A stretch of DNA of 16,013 bases from Symbiodinium natans (taxonomy: Eukaryota > Sar > Dinophyceae > Suessiales > Symbiodiniaceae), in assembly GCA_905221605.1 (NCBI GenBank), contig CAJNDS010001506.1, positions 1-16,013 of the forward strand, written 5' to 3'. The notes beneath the pieces are model-generated. The model worked only from the letters and a program-made list of their open reading frames with translations, was not told the DNA's origin and searched no databases. Positions 7,301-15,957 of the stretch are shown here, in pieces. The first letter of the stretch is position 1, and every line of letters starts with the position of its first letter. The position numbers and the translations under genes were made by a program.

Positions 7301-8872
7301 TGAAGGTTTTTGGAGCCCCGACATCCACCCCTAATCAGGAACAGGTGTTAAAAGAGGGGATGATTTCGAGAGGAATTTCTGGAAAGTGATTTTAATACTG
7401 GGGGTGGGGTCTTTAATAAAAGCCCAGTTATCTGAACCTCACCGCGACAAAGAAGCGCGTCTATGTCCATAACGGGCAAGAGCAACTTGGCCAGCCAGCA
7501 ACGTGCCAGGGCAGCGCCCACTTGAACATGAAGCTCGTCTCCGTGGGCCTCACGTCATGTCGCGTCATTCGAAATGGATCGCCACACCACAAGACAACAT
7601 TTCACCATTGACCTCATGCCAGGCAGCGGTGCGCCAAAATCACAACACTCACCAATAGCAGGTTCAGGGCCTCGGCACAGCTTGGCATGTTCGAAAGGCT
7701 GCGATAGGAGGCTGCGATCTTCAAAATTCAGATGCGGACGCCGGAGTGGGACGCTTGGGCTGTGGTCCATCAAAGGGATCGCGTCCTACGCAGGCTGAGG
7801 AAAGGCAAAGCCCAATGAGGAACGTTCGGAGTGTCTCATCCTGATCACGCTCATAGATGTCCCCTGGAGCAATCGGACCAGTCAACCTGTGACATTGCAA
7901 GAATCAGCGCACGTTTACCGGGGTCTTGCAGATAGCCCTACCATGGACCTTCCGAGTGAGGGCATCACAGCCACTGGCTGGGCGCCGTCACCTGCAGATT
8001 TCAAGTCCTGCCCAAACAGACATCAAGTGCTGTTCAAGTTTCAAACGTTAGCTGTCTCCTGAGTCTTAACACCGTGAGTGAAGGCATCACGCAGTTTAGG
8101 AACGGGTCGATTCCTTCCCACCTGCTTCACAAAGACGCGCAGAACTCTGCATGCTTCAATTGCAGCACCACTTTCATTTGGTCCTTGTCTGCATGTCCAA
8201 CATCATCTGCCTCGGTCTAGCAGCTTGATGGCTGGGGTGAGTTGCTGCTTGCCGTCCAATAATCACTACAATCTAGGGCAATGGCAGTCCGGCTTTTGCC
8301 GGAATCTTTCGGAGGCCACGTAAAGGGCAGCGCAGGATTGGAGCGACGATTGCTCAGCAACACCGGGCCCTCCTGCGGATTCGGAACTTGAGCTTTCGAA
8401 ACCCTTTCAAATTGTAGGGAGCCCCCTGCGACTCTAATTCAACATTCCCCAATTTCTGAGGTGAAGCAGAAAATCAAGAGAACACAGGAAAGGTATGGGT
8501 ATCATGGCGTAACCTTTGCATCAGGTTGCAGAATCACTGCGGCTTTTGTGAAAGAAACAGACCTTTCGTTTGCATCATGCCCTCACGGTCCTGCTTCAGA
8601 TGATCCACATTGCTCTGCTGGGCGCATGTACCCATCATCACCTGTGCTTAGGAAACCAGAGTGAGTCGCAGTGTTTATATGGTGACAACGCGAAAGCAAG
8701 GATTTGAGATACTCGGCCTCGCAGCTGCTTCCGCCTGAACATAGAACAAGAACAAGTATGATGGCAATGGCTGGACAAGGTACGCACATGCAAGCTTCAC
8801 GTACGCATGCTTTTTCGGCCCTGTCACAGCGCCTAGCTGGGAACGGATTCTAGAGGAAACCGTTGTACCACC
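7301..8872. other. Spacer with no recognisable gene
   Basis: Only ORFs under about 85 codons, open on both strands equally often, with no motif. No tRNA A-box/B-box pair was seen. A dispersed intron-rich gene cannot be excluded by eye. Confidence 0.5.
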
Positions 8873-8900
8873 AACCCTAAAACCCCAAACCCTAGACCCT
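8873..8900 (-). repeat. Degenerate telomere-like stretch, opposite orientation
   Basis: The plus strand reads AACCCTAAAACCCCAAACCC then TAGACCC, i.e. CCCTAAA-type units, the reverse complement of the stretch at 7247-7300. The two relics therefore face each other across about 1.6 kb. Confidence 0.5.
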
Positions 8901-9663
8901 TGAACTCTACAGACGGGACAGGATGTGCTCCCCGGTGAAACAGAGAGACGTCCTCTGGGAAGAAACGGCTTGGCTCACGCAGCCCGGCCGAAACGGCACC
9001 ATTGGACAAAGACTCAGTGTTTCGGAAAGTTTTCAAGCTCCGAGGGTTTGCGCTGCGAGGCTTTGGAGTAGGGCGGGTAATCATGATTTTACTTGAGGGG
9101 ACATGCTCGCAAGCATTCAGCGCAATGAGGAGGCCCTAAAAAATGTCAGGCCGCAGTGAGTGGTTTCTTGAAGCAAGTACGGGCAGACCTGACGCTTATC
9201 CATCTCAATGCGGCTATGACATTCACATGGTAGTTGGGCCAGTCCATCACGATGCCCCAGCTCGTTGCAGCCGGCGCTCTCTGGAGGACTGAGCCTCGGG
9301 GTCCAAGAAATTGAACTCATTTAAGAGGGAGCTTCATTGGTTCCATGGTGCGACCATGAAGTCAAGCATGCGGTACACCTGCGCATCCCTTGTGCGAAGT
9401 TATGTTCTTCGTTGGATCTTGAAGGGGCGCACAGCTTGGCATTGAAGTCAATCAAACATCCAACTGAGTCTTTGGGGGATCTGTTGACACAAGAAAGGGG
9501 AGACCAGCGACTGATGCTTGCGAGGGCTTCTGAGCTTCAAACGTACCCGTCCAAAAAGAGTTTTGGATGCTCCTTGAAAACTGAGTCAGCATGGGTAACA
9601 CCAGGCCAAGGTGATGGCGAATCAGCGTGGCGTTTGGCGTGTCGGCAGCTCTTGAAACCCGTC
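8901..9663. other. Spacer, coding status unresolved
   Basis: Open frames exist on both strands, for example plus 9337-9666 (109 codons) and minus 9452-9847 (131 codons). Both look equally protein-like and neither has a known motif or clear splice context, so I call nothing. Confidence 0.4.
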
Positions 9664-9764
9664 TAAACGCGGCACGCGCGTCTGGCAGTGCGCGCGCTGC
9701 ACCGGGGAGGCCCTTGAAGATCCAAACGCGGCAGGCAGCGTGCACGCTGCGTGGGGGAGGCCCT
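9664..9764 (+). repeat. GC-rich imperfect duplication with a 16-base palindrome
   Basis: AAACGCGGCA, then a GC-rich core, then GGGGAGGCCCT occurs twice (about 9665-9713 and 9724-9764). In the second copy the core GCAGCGTGCACGCTGC (9735-9750) is a perfect palindrome; the first copy has the one-mismatch version GCAGTGCGCGCGCTGC. This is a local duplication able to form a cruciform or hairpin. No gene is evident around it. Confidence 0.8.
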
Positions 9765-10288
9765 CCACAGCAAAGGTGTTTAAGACTCATTGTTCTTTTT
9801 TCTTGGTACGCTGTTGACGTGTCCCCCTGCGGAAAGACTGAATGCAACGACTTTGCCGGGACCCCAGTCGTGGCGCATGTCTCCTCAGGGTTTTGAACGC
9901 AAAAAATAGAAATACGCTAGGACTTGAGCCACTAGCAGTCATGCTGTCCAATTCCAACGATCACTAAAAATAGAGCTCAATTAGGGCATTCTCAGTCGCC
10001 AACAGTACGTAGCGCGCCCCAGACGTCTTGGATGCAAGCGCAGCAAACCTTGTGAACGTGACACAGGGAGGCAACGCACATGCCCAGCAGCATTTGGAAA
10101 AACCTGAGCCGGGGGCCGTCTCGCCAGATTTATTAGAGGTCCTCATGTTGGCCTCAATCTGGTTGGCCTCAGCAAACGGTGCCAGACACGTGTCAAGTCT
10201 TCTGCATGGGCCGGCTGCTCGACTGCAACAGGGCACCCCGCCTGCGCGAACAGCTCCATAGCCCGCCGCCGCAGCCTGAACGCACGGC

Positions 10289-10318
10289 GTGACCACGCAC
10301 GACGTGACCACGCACGAC
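10289..10318. repeat. 15-base perfect tandem duplication
   Basis: GTGACCACGCACGAC occurs twice without a gap. The length keeps any reading frame. No other significance is visible. Confidence 0.95.
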
Positions 10319-10423
10319 AACGATGTGGCAATCGCAGATTTGGGCGCCGGCTGCTTGAGGTCATCATCATCCAATGACTGCGGCAAATGTCACCCAGCAA
10401 CACCGCAACAACTAAGACAACGC

Positions 10424-10492
10424 CTTTTGCAACATGACATCTGCCTCTGACGCGTCGATCATAGCCTTGGCCATGTCTCGAAGTTTTTGAAC
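10424..10492 (-). CDS. Possible exon of an unrecognised minus-strand gene
   Basis: A pyrimidine-rich tract ending TCGTCCCAG precedes a 23-codon frame beginning VQKLRDMAKAMID and ending MLQK at an AAAAG|GC junction, a GC donor of the kind used in dinoflagellates. A second frame starting SLDDDDLKQPAPK follows an acceptor at 10378-10380 and is in the same phase. The implied intron is only 46 bases, which is short. No domain is recognised. This could be chance. Confidence 0.25.
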
Positions 10493-10524
10493 CTGGGACG
10501 AAGAAACACAAAGCAAGAGGTTCA

Positions 10525-11081
10525 CATCACTCAATAAACACTTTGCCGTGACCTGCGAGAAAGTGCGATGGTTTGAATCTCACAATCACGAAGCCTGTGC
10601 CAGTTTTCTAGTGCTCGGACTTGGCGTCAGCGTCCGGATGGATGGCTCCTTTGGAGCGCTATCATGTCGCAGTTGCAACTACGCAGATGCGCCGCCTTGC
10701 CCTCAGCACAGTCCTGAGAACTGTGGGAAGTTTGGGACGCCTGCCCACGAGGGCTGAGTGTTGCCTGAAGCTGCAAAACGTAGGTCAATGTGTGCTTTGT
10801 CGTTCGAGGTTGATGGCTTGCGCAAGGATAACCAAAAAACAACCAACGGGAGACAGCTGTCACAGGAATCGTGCTCATGAGGCTTTACTTATGAGGCTGC
10901 GAACATGTGAGCTCTGCTGGCATCATGTCCTCTTTTATGTAGCCTTGTTGCTGCTGATCTTCTTGTCTTGCTTCATCTCCGTGTATTGTTCTGAATTCTG
11001 CATCCTGTATGGATCCCTACCCCATTGGTCATTCTCTTGGGCCAACTTCGAAACTGCCATATCCCAAGAAACTAATCTCAG
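10525..11081. other. Stretch with ambiguous open frames
   Basis: The plus-strand frame at 10621-11085 (154 codons, with a hydrophobic run around residues 106-124) and frames on the minus strand overlap here. None has a recognised domain or a decisive splice context. The hydrophobic run reads LLLLIFLSCFISV and would be a membrane segment if the frame were real. Confidence 0.3.
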
Positions 11082-11342
11082 CTGAATCAGCGGGCCTTTG
11101 AGCTGGTAGGGGTGGCGACTAGCGTGGCCTGACGGCACATGAACAGGCTCACTACCCATCCGGACTCAAGAGGCTCGGGCAACTACTCATAGGCCAAGCC
11201 CTTGCCTCCGAAGACGTCTCCTGAATCACAAAGCAGCGCAAGACCAATCGCCTAGGCCTTGAAATTTCATCGCTGAACTACGACGTGAACTGCGTGATGC
11301 ATGGGCCGCATCCCATTGGAGGCCAAACTAGGCCACCATCAT
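11082..11342 (+). pseudogene. Possible plus-strand exon pair or gene remnant, unrecognised
   Basis: After TCTCAG, a frame reads LNQRAFEL up to a GT at 11106. An AG acceptor at 11145-11146 is followed in phase by AHYPSGLKRLGQLL. That frame meets a TGA at 11221-11223 and then continues open as KQRKTNRLGLEISSLNYD up to TAA near 11342. The short 41-base gap and the in-frame TGA suggest either a decayed gene or a wrong model. No family is recognised. Confidence 0.2.
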
Positions 11343-11424
11343 AAGATCCGAACACCAAAAGCATCCGCTCAGAGCAATATGGAACGCGATTATGGGGGGA
11401 AGTTATCCCATTCACCTTGCTTTC

Positions 11425-11601
11425 GTGCGCGCGCTCAGAAATAAAAGGCCTACAGGTGCACGTGATGCGCGTGCTTCATCAGCATGGCGAGGAGCCTTCC
11501 GTCCGCGCACAACAAATCATTCACAAAAAGCTTGTGCGAGAGAAGCGGCAGAGCCAGCTAACGCTTCAAGACGATATGCCGCGATGTGGAGACCAAACCT
11601 G
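11425..11601 (+). CDS. Possible plus-strand terminal exon, unrecognised
   Basis: After GCGCTCAG, a frame encodes a basic, amphipathic stretch (VMRVLHQHGEEPSVRAQQ, then KKLVREKRQSQL) and ends at TGA 11599-11601. If real, it would converge on the minus-strand gene ending at 11728. The opposite strand is also open here, so strand is uncertain. Confidence 0.22.
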
Positions 11602-11727
11602 AACCGCCTGAGCCTTCTGTTTCTTTGTCTTCGCGAATTTCGTGCTTTGTGATTGTCGACGTTTGGAACAGGAACCATCATGGCTCCCAACTTCCGATCG
11701 GTTTACCAGGTACTACTTACCCATTTC

Positions 11728-12653
11728 TCAGTCTTGTGGCACTCTTGTGGCCTCGAGCCAATTCACATCCTGTGGAGCTGTCAGCCGCCCTGCTTTCCAT
11801 TGGCCAGGCTGTCAGATATGTGGATATCGACATCTGGACTCAAACATTTATTGAAACGTCCAGCTTCTTGCTACAGTACGAGCACAGTAAGAACGGAGGT
11901 CCTCTGCCGTCGCCATGCTCTTTGCGAATCTTCCAGGGCTTGGGATGCAGCTTGAGCAAAACTTGGCGGGAAACAATGTTAAGCACAACAAACTTGCGGC
12001 AGCAACATCAGACCATCAGCCCGGGCTGAGGCTACACAGCGCGACCGGCAGGACACGAAATCAGGCGCCTTGGTCTTTGGACAATGCATCAGGAAGCCCT
12101 CCGCCGATGGAGAGTGTGGAAGGATCCTGCAGTAAATGGTCACTCAAAATAACTTCCAGGCCTGCATTGTGAGTTAATAGCTTTGCTGAAGACAAGAATT
12201 GTAGGCCCAAAAGCAAACAACACATCCAAATCATGGCTCGGGCGAGGCCTTCACGTTGCGGCTGTGGCGCCGGCCTGCAGCTTGCCGCACCTGCCACACA
12301 GCATTCTGGGCTTCCGTACATATCCAGTTGGAGCGCACTCCCCACCACCTGGGACTTTGCAGAATGTTCGCTTTGACGACTGTACACAAAAAAACTTGCC
12401 TGGCCGTCAAGTATACACAACAAACTAGCTGTTTGCCTTCTTGGCTCTTTTGATCGATGCCAGCTTCGGTTCCCTCGCCTGACAGCTTCGAACCAACTGC
12501 AGTCTTAGCAAGAATCATAAGTAAGCAGACAAATGTTCGTAGTAACAATATGATACGAACACTAGTGATGCACAGAATCTGGTAGACCTGGTAGATGGCT
12601 GCCATTTCAACTGGCCTGGAGGCTTTTGATTGTCTCGGCCGCCGTGCAGGCAT
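11728..12653 (-). CDS. Unrecognised five-exon gene with a CxxC motif
   Basis: Proposed exons: 12653-12588, 12503-12291, 12126-12069, 11961-11861 and 11769-11728, giving 159 residues. Introns of 84, 164, 107 and 91 bases have GT, GT, GC and GA donors and AG acceptors, all phase-consistent. Exon 2 contains SPRWWGVRSNWICTEAQNAV. Exon 4 contains KLHPKPWKIRKEHGDGRG followed by CSYC, a possible zinc-binding half-site or redox pair. The start ATG lies 113 bases beyond the stop of the upstream PPPDE gene, and a TTCGTCGTCAG acceptor at 12682 would suit spliced-leader addition 28 bases before the ATG. The first 140 codons are also open without splicing (12653-12231), so intron 1 is optional. No family is recognised, and the last exon is the weakest part. 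Confidence 0.45.
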
Positions 12654-12681
12654 GGTGAAGGTCCTTCAAATGCACCGGGTC

Positions 12682-12702
12682 CTGACGACGAAGCAGAACA
12701 CC
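12682..12702 (-). promoter_or_regulatory. Possible spliced-leader acceptor of the CxxC gene
   Basis: The minus strand reads a T/C-rich tract ending CTTCGTCGTCAG followed by G, 28 bases before ATG 12653 and between it and the upstream stop at 12767. Its position fits trans-splicing in a tandem gene array. Inferred only. Confidence 0.3.
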
Positions 12703-12766
12703 CTGATAACTGGTTGTCTTCGCTTTTGTAGCCAGCCCAACTGTTGCGAATACGTCCCAACATCAC

Positions 12767-13704
12767 TTATACTACGAGTATGGCTGCTTCTGCTGCGATT
12801 GCTGCATTGGTGCATTGCTGCCCAGCCTCTTCTCCGCAGATGCAGCGGGGCCCCCGTAACGCAGCCGCAGCACTACAGAGCCACGGCGGGACATGGCCCG
12901 CACCAAGCGCCATGGACAGCACATCCTGCTTCCGACTCACGTTGCCCTAGATCCACTCAATGCATCCTGAAAAACTGAGCCTGATGATATACCAAATGCT
13001 GCCAGAAGACACAGAAGTGACAACAGTTCCGACGAATCAAGTCATACCCGCTCATTTTCCAATCCGATGCCAGGTAGTTCACTAGCCTCAGGACGTCTCT
13101 GCTGCTTGGAGGCATGTGAGAGCAAAACATGCTTCAACTACTTTTAGGCCAGGCACATGTCCACATCATCATGAGAGAAACAAGTCTCCCCCAGCACAAG
13201 GGACTCCTTGTATGCGTGGCCAGACGGAGAATCGCAACCTCACGCGTGCTGCCAGGAGAACTCGTATCCCAACACGGCACGTTGACAGCTACCCGCGCCT
13301 TGAGGGGCGCAGTCAAAGATGCCTGACACCTCTGCCTCTTCCCCACTGGCAGAACTTCTGAAGCTCCACTCTTTGCCATGTACTTCCAATCCTTGTGTAA
13401 TCATCCTACAGCTTTCCAGCAATTCCGATGCAAGGCACAATGTGCTCAATGCTTCTTGCAAGCGAAAGTCCGACGTGAAAGAAGCCTGTGCCCAGAGCTT
13501 TCAGGAACACGTTGGCGCCCCTAAAAGACCGGTGGAGATCCTCATGCGCCGTCAGGGAGCACCACGTCGGAAACAACAGGTGATCAAATGTTCATGTTAC
13601 AGGCATTGAGGTGTATCGGGAGAAGTTCCTTCCACATGAAGCACATCACGAGCCAATTCTTGCCGAGACTCATAGATGTGGAGAACCACAGGATGAACAG
13701 GCAT
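12767..13704 (-). CDS. PPPDE (DeSI-like) thiol peptidase, five exons
   Basis: Exons 13704-13664, 13520-13471, 13391-13262, 13131-13011 and 12925-12767 join to 166 residues and stop at TAA. PPPDE proteins are papain-like cysteine isopeptidases acting on ubiquitin- or SUMO-type conjugates with a His/Cys dyad. Visible in order: first strand PVVLHIYE (residues 5-12); the His motif GTGFFHVGLEVHGKEWSF (24-41, His29); SGIFDCAPQGAG (53-64); LGY (71-73); and the Cys motif YDLIRRNCCHFC (103-114, Cys110). LGAGHVPPWL follows, matching the usual tail after the Cys helix. Introns are 143 (GC-AG), 79 (GA-AG), 130 (GT-AG) and 85 bases (GT-AG). The motifs lie in different frames, so no single ORF reveals the gene. 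The boundary of exon 4 is the least certain (acceptor at 13132). The Ala-rich end after residue 130 is not conserved to my knowledge. Function on a specific substrate is not shown. Confidence 0.85.
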
Positions 13705-13706
13705 GG

Positions 13707-13727
13707 CTGAATATTCAAAGGAAACCC
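13707..13727 (-). promoter_or_regulatory. Possible spliced-leader acceptor of the PPPDE gene
   Basis: On the minus strand a T-rich tract ending TTTGAATATTCAG lies two bases before ATG 13704. Dinoflagellate trans-splicing adds the leader at such AG sites. It lies 93 bases after the stop of a possible upstream gene (13802). Confidence 0.4.
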
Positions 13728-13801
13728 CTCCCGCATCCACTTCATAACAACCTGCTGCTCGTACTCTACTTCGGGATTGGTGACAGACAGGTTAGAAGGA
13801 T

Positions 13802-13857
13802 TCAGGCCATATCCTGACGGAAATCAACTTGACTGCCATCTAACGCAACTTCGCGAG
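13802..13857 (-). CDS. Possible last exon of an upstream minus-strand gene
   Basis: After an acceptor GCATCTTCAG, the frame reads REVALDGSQVDFRQDMA and stops at TGA 13802-13804. The distance to the next gene's start (about 100 bases) matches the spacing seen downstream. A possible first exon of the same gene is MSFSKLSLPKSKN (ATG at 14489), but I could not chain the middle exons with confidence. No family is recognised. Confidence 0.25.
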
Positions 13858-14541
13858 CTGAAGATGCGCCGTTTGTTTGCAAGTTGCATTTGGTAAACAT
13901 ACATGTGAGAATCATCAAGACATGTTTGAACTCGCGCTTAAAAATTGGAGTGTTTGCAAAATTGCTGTGAATACAAACTTTCCAGGCAATCAATTTCAGA
14001 CGCGTGAGACAGTAGACGCTAGGGTCAACTCAGCCTAAGGCCCCGTGCCTAAGGCCCCGAGACCACAACTCCAGGTGCAAGTCTTCGGGCAGCTTACACA
14101 AGTCTTCGTGTGGAGTTCAGAGAGCCTCTGCAAAAGCTTGGGGGTCCTGAAAAACTTACCATAGCAGCACCTTGACACTGAACATCAGAACGAGAGCACA
14201 TGGCCAAGCCCCCCAGGAATTGCTTCTCATCGCTGAAGCAGGCGCTGTTGCTCCTGCACAGTTCTTTCCATTTTCCGCGAACTGAACGGCCTGAAATTTG
14301 TCTCAGGCAACCAAACAAGACCAAGCGCATCCCGGACTTTTGCTCCGCTGGCACTCCGAAAGCATCGCAATCCAGAATCATTGCGCCAAGCCCTGGCCAG
14401 GCCCAAGGCCGATCAGTCTCGGCCCCGCGCCTAGGTCAAGGTAGGCCTTTGTGTAGATTTTTGGATTTAGGCAAAGAAAGCTTGCTGAAGGACATGACTT
14501 CCGAGTGGAATCTTGGCCAATGGCTCCTGAAAACAGCAAAA
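13858..14541. other. Probable intron/exon territory, not resolved
   Basis: Minus 14381-14094 is open for 95 codons and ends near a good GTAAGT donor; plus 14200-14706 is open for 168 codons and covers the antisense of the RS-tail gene. Small repeats are present: GCCTAAGGCCCC twice (14033-14060, period 14) and CAAGTCTTCG twice (14078 and 14099, period 21). No reliable exon chain was found. Confidence 0.35.
14033..14060. repeat. 14-base tandem repeat, two units
   Basis: GCCTAAGGCCCCGT is followed directly by GCCTAAGGCCCCGA. It is too short to assign a role. Confidence 0.9.
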
Positions 14542-15020
14542 CTACGCGGCCTGCGGTGGAGGGGGCGGAACTCGCTTGCGCTTCTCTCGATCTCTGCTCC
14601 GATCTCTAGGAGCCAGGGATCGCGAGCGACGGTCCTATGCAAAGGGGCAGTGGACCACAGCATCCAGCGCAACGCAACGACCGAGACACTCGCAGAGTTT
14701 CCATGACTCAGACTGGCCCAGGCTGTCCTTCACGGGCTGGCCTGTTAGCGTTTCCAGCCGTCGCTTGGCCGAGTCGAGCTTCTCCTCAAGGCGCGTGTAT
14801 CGACTCACCTTGCAAAACGTTTGTCTTCTTGGGAATATTTTTGGCTTTCAGGTGTTGTCTCTCGCACCTTGTCCCCGAACACATTCCAAATCGCAAATGG
14901 CGCTTCCGCGTGCGTGCCCGTGTCGCTACCCTCTCGGTGTTCCCGCAAACCCGTGTCACTATGTCTTCCGTATTTCAGCGAGTTCCTATCTTTTTCATAC
15001 GAAACCTCTATTTCATGCAT
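14542..15020 (-). CDS. Possible small coiled-coil protein with RS-rich tail
   Basis: Proposed exons 15020-14868, 14808-14734 and 14634-14542 give 106 residues; both introns (59 and 99 bases) are GT-AG|G and phase 0. The middle exon reads VSRYTRLEEKLDSAKRRLET, a charged amphipathic helix typical of coiled coils. The last exon has an Arg/Ser-Arg/Asp tail (DRRSRS, then RDRSRDREKRKR) and a run of five prolines before the stop. Such tails occur in splicing-associated SR-like proteins acting in the nucleus, but no RRM or other defining domain is present in the part seen, so the family is not identified. A TAA closes the frame upstream near 15045. An alternative first exon starting MESSLAPPPLKAG (ATG at 15086) is possible. 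RS-like codons also read RS-like on the other strand, which weakens the call. Confidence 0.4.
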
Positions 15021-15111
15021 CAAGTATATTCTGTTTTATCCGCCGACCCCAGCTTTGAGCGGGGGAGGCGCTAGTGAAGACTCCATGGCGTCGGCGTAAC
15101 CCCGCACCTTA

Positions 15112-15660
15112 AGCTGATTTTAAAAGGCCCCAGTCCGTGCCCCGCCCTTCCCGCCCCTAACCCTCCCACCACCAACCACCCTTCCCAACCATTCCACTCC
15201 ATCCTCCTCCCCTACCCCTTCCCCACTCGATCAGATGACTGACTTTGACTGACTTTAAAGGGCTCCAGTGCATGCCCGCCCCCTCTTGCTCCGCCCCCTC
15301 CTCTCCCCCACCCCCCTTCCCTTCCACCCCCCGACCCCCCCCCCCCCACCCCCCCCCCCCCCCCCCCCCCCCCCCCACCCCCCCCCCCCCACCCCACCCC
15401 CCACCCCCCCCCCCCCACCCCCCCCCCCACCCCCCATGACTGACTTTCAAGACTGACTTTGAAGACCTCCAGTGCATGCCCGCCCCCTCCGCTTGCTCCG
15501 CCCCTTCCGCTCCCCTTCCTTCCCCCCCCACCCACCCCCCCACCCGCCCCCCCCCCCCCCCCACCCCTCCCCCGCACCCCCCCCCACCCACCCCCCCCCC
15601 CCCCCCCCCCCCTCTAAAGACTGACTTTAAAGGGCTCCAGTCCATGCCAGCCCCCTCCGC
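15112..15660 (+). repeat. Satellite-like array: recurring block separated by poly-C tracts
   Basis: A block resembling GACTGACTTTAAAGGGCTCC AGTGCATGCC, followed by GCCCCCTCCGCTTGCTCCGC, recurs near 15112 (diverged), 15242, 15448 and 15617. Between blocks lie long C runs broken by single A residues. Block spacing is about 130-205 bases because the C tracts vary. Open frames here are only poly-Pro or poly-Gly. The C tracts would be G-rich on the minus strand and could form G-quadruplexes. Assembly of such tracts is unreliable. Confidence 0.85.
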
Positions 15661-15784
15661 TTGCCAATCCAATTGGATTCTTCCGGAAATGTTCTCGTTT
15701 GTTTGGCGCTTCAACGCGGAAGGCGTTCTATCGGATCGCTTTTTGGCGAAAGAGGCCACGAAGAGGAGACGGTCAACATTTTGA
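15661..15784 (+). other. Short open frame fragment after the satellite
   Basis: From ATG 15689 the frame reads MFSFVWRFNAEGVLSDRF and ends KEATKRRRSTF at TGA 15782-15784. It is 31 codons, with natural-looking composition that differs from the surrounding low-complexity DNA. It could be a fragment of a dispersed element or exon. No family is recognised. Confidence 0.2.
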
Positions 15785-15957
15785 CGGGAGGCCACGGAGA
15801 CGACACGGTCAAGCGAGTTCGGAACATGTTGCTGGGAGAGGGGTGTGGCGTGGGGAGGCGTGGACCATGCCTGGAGGTTGACGGACGGGTTCGGGGAGCA
15901 CGGATGGGGAGGGTGACATTGGGTTGATGGGCAAGGGAGTGGGGACACGTGGACGGC

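Noticed and set aside
7287-7306. TTTGGCTTGAAG as a relic of the dinoflagellate spliced leader
   Set aside because: Only about ten bases resemble the 3' half of the leader and the sequence lies inside a T/G-rich degenerate repeat.
10569-10582. GGTTTGAATCTC as a tRNA T-arm
   Set aside because: No A-box or matching acceptor stem lies at the right distance on either side.
13586-13814. Minus-strand frame GYGLNPSNLSVTNPE continuing to VVMKWMREG
   Set aside because: It looks protein-like but lies in the gap before the PPPDE start and overlaps that gene's first exon in another frame; both neighbouring models explain the region better.
14200-14706. Plus-strand 168-codon ORF
   Set aside because: It is antisense to the coiled-coil/RS exons, has no recognised domain, and lacks a convincing start context; kept only as an alternative.
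15157-15948. Minus-strand 263-codon glycine-rich ORF
   Set aside because: It reads through poly-G tracts of the satellite and has no natural composition outside the repeated block.
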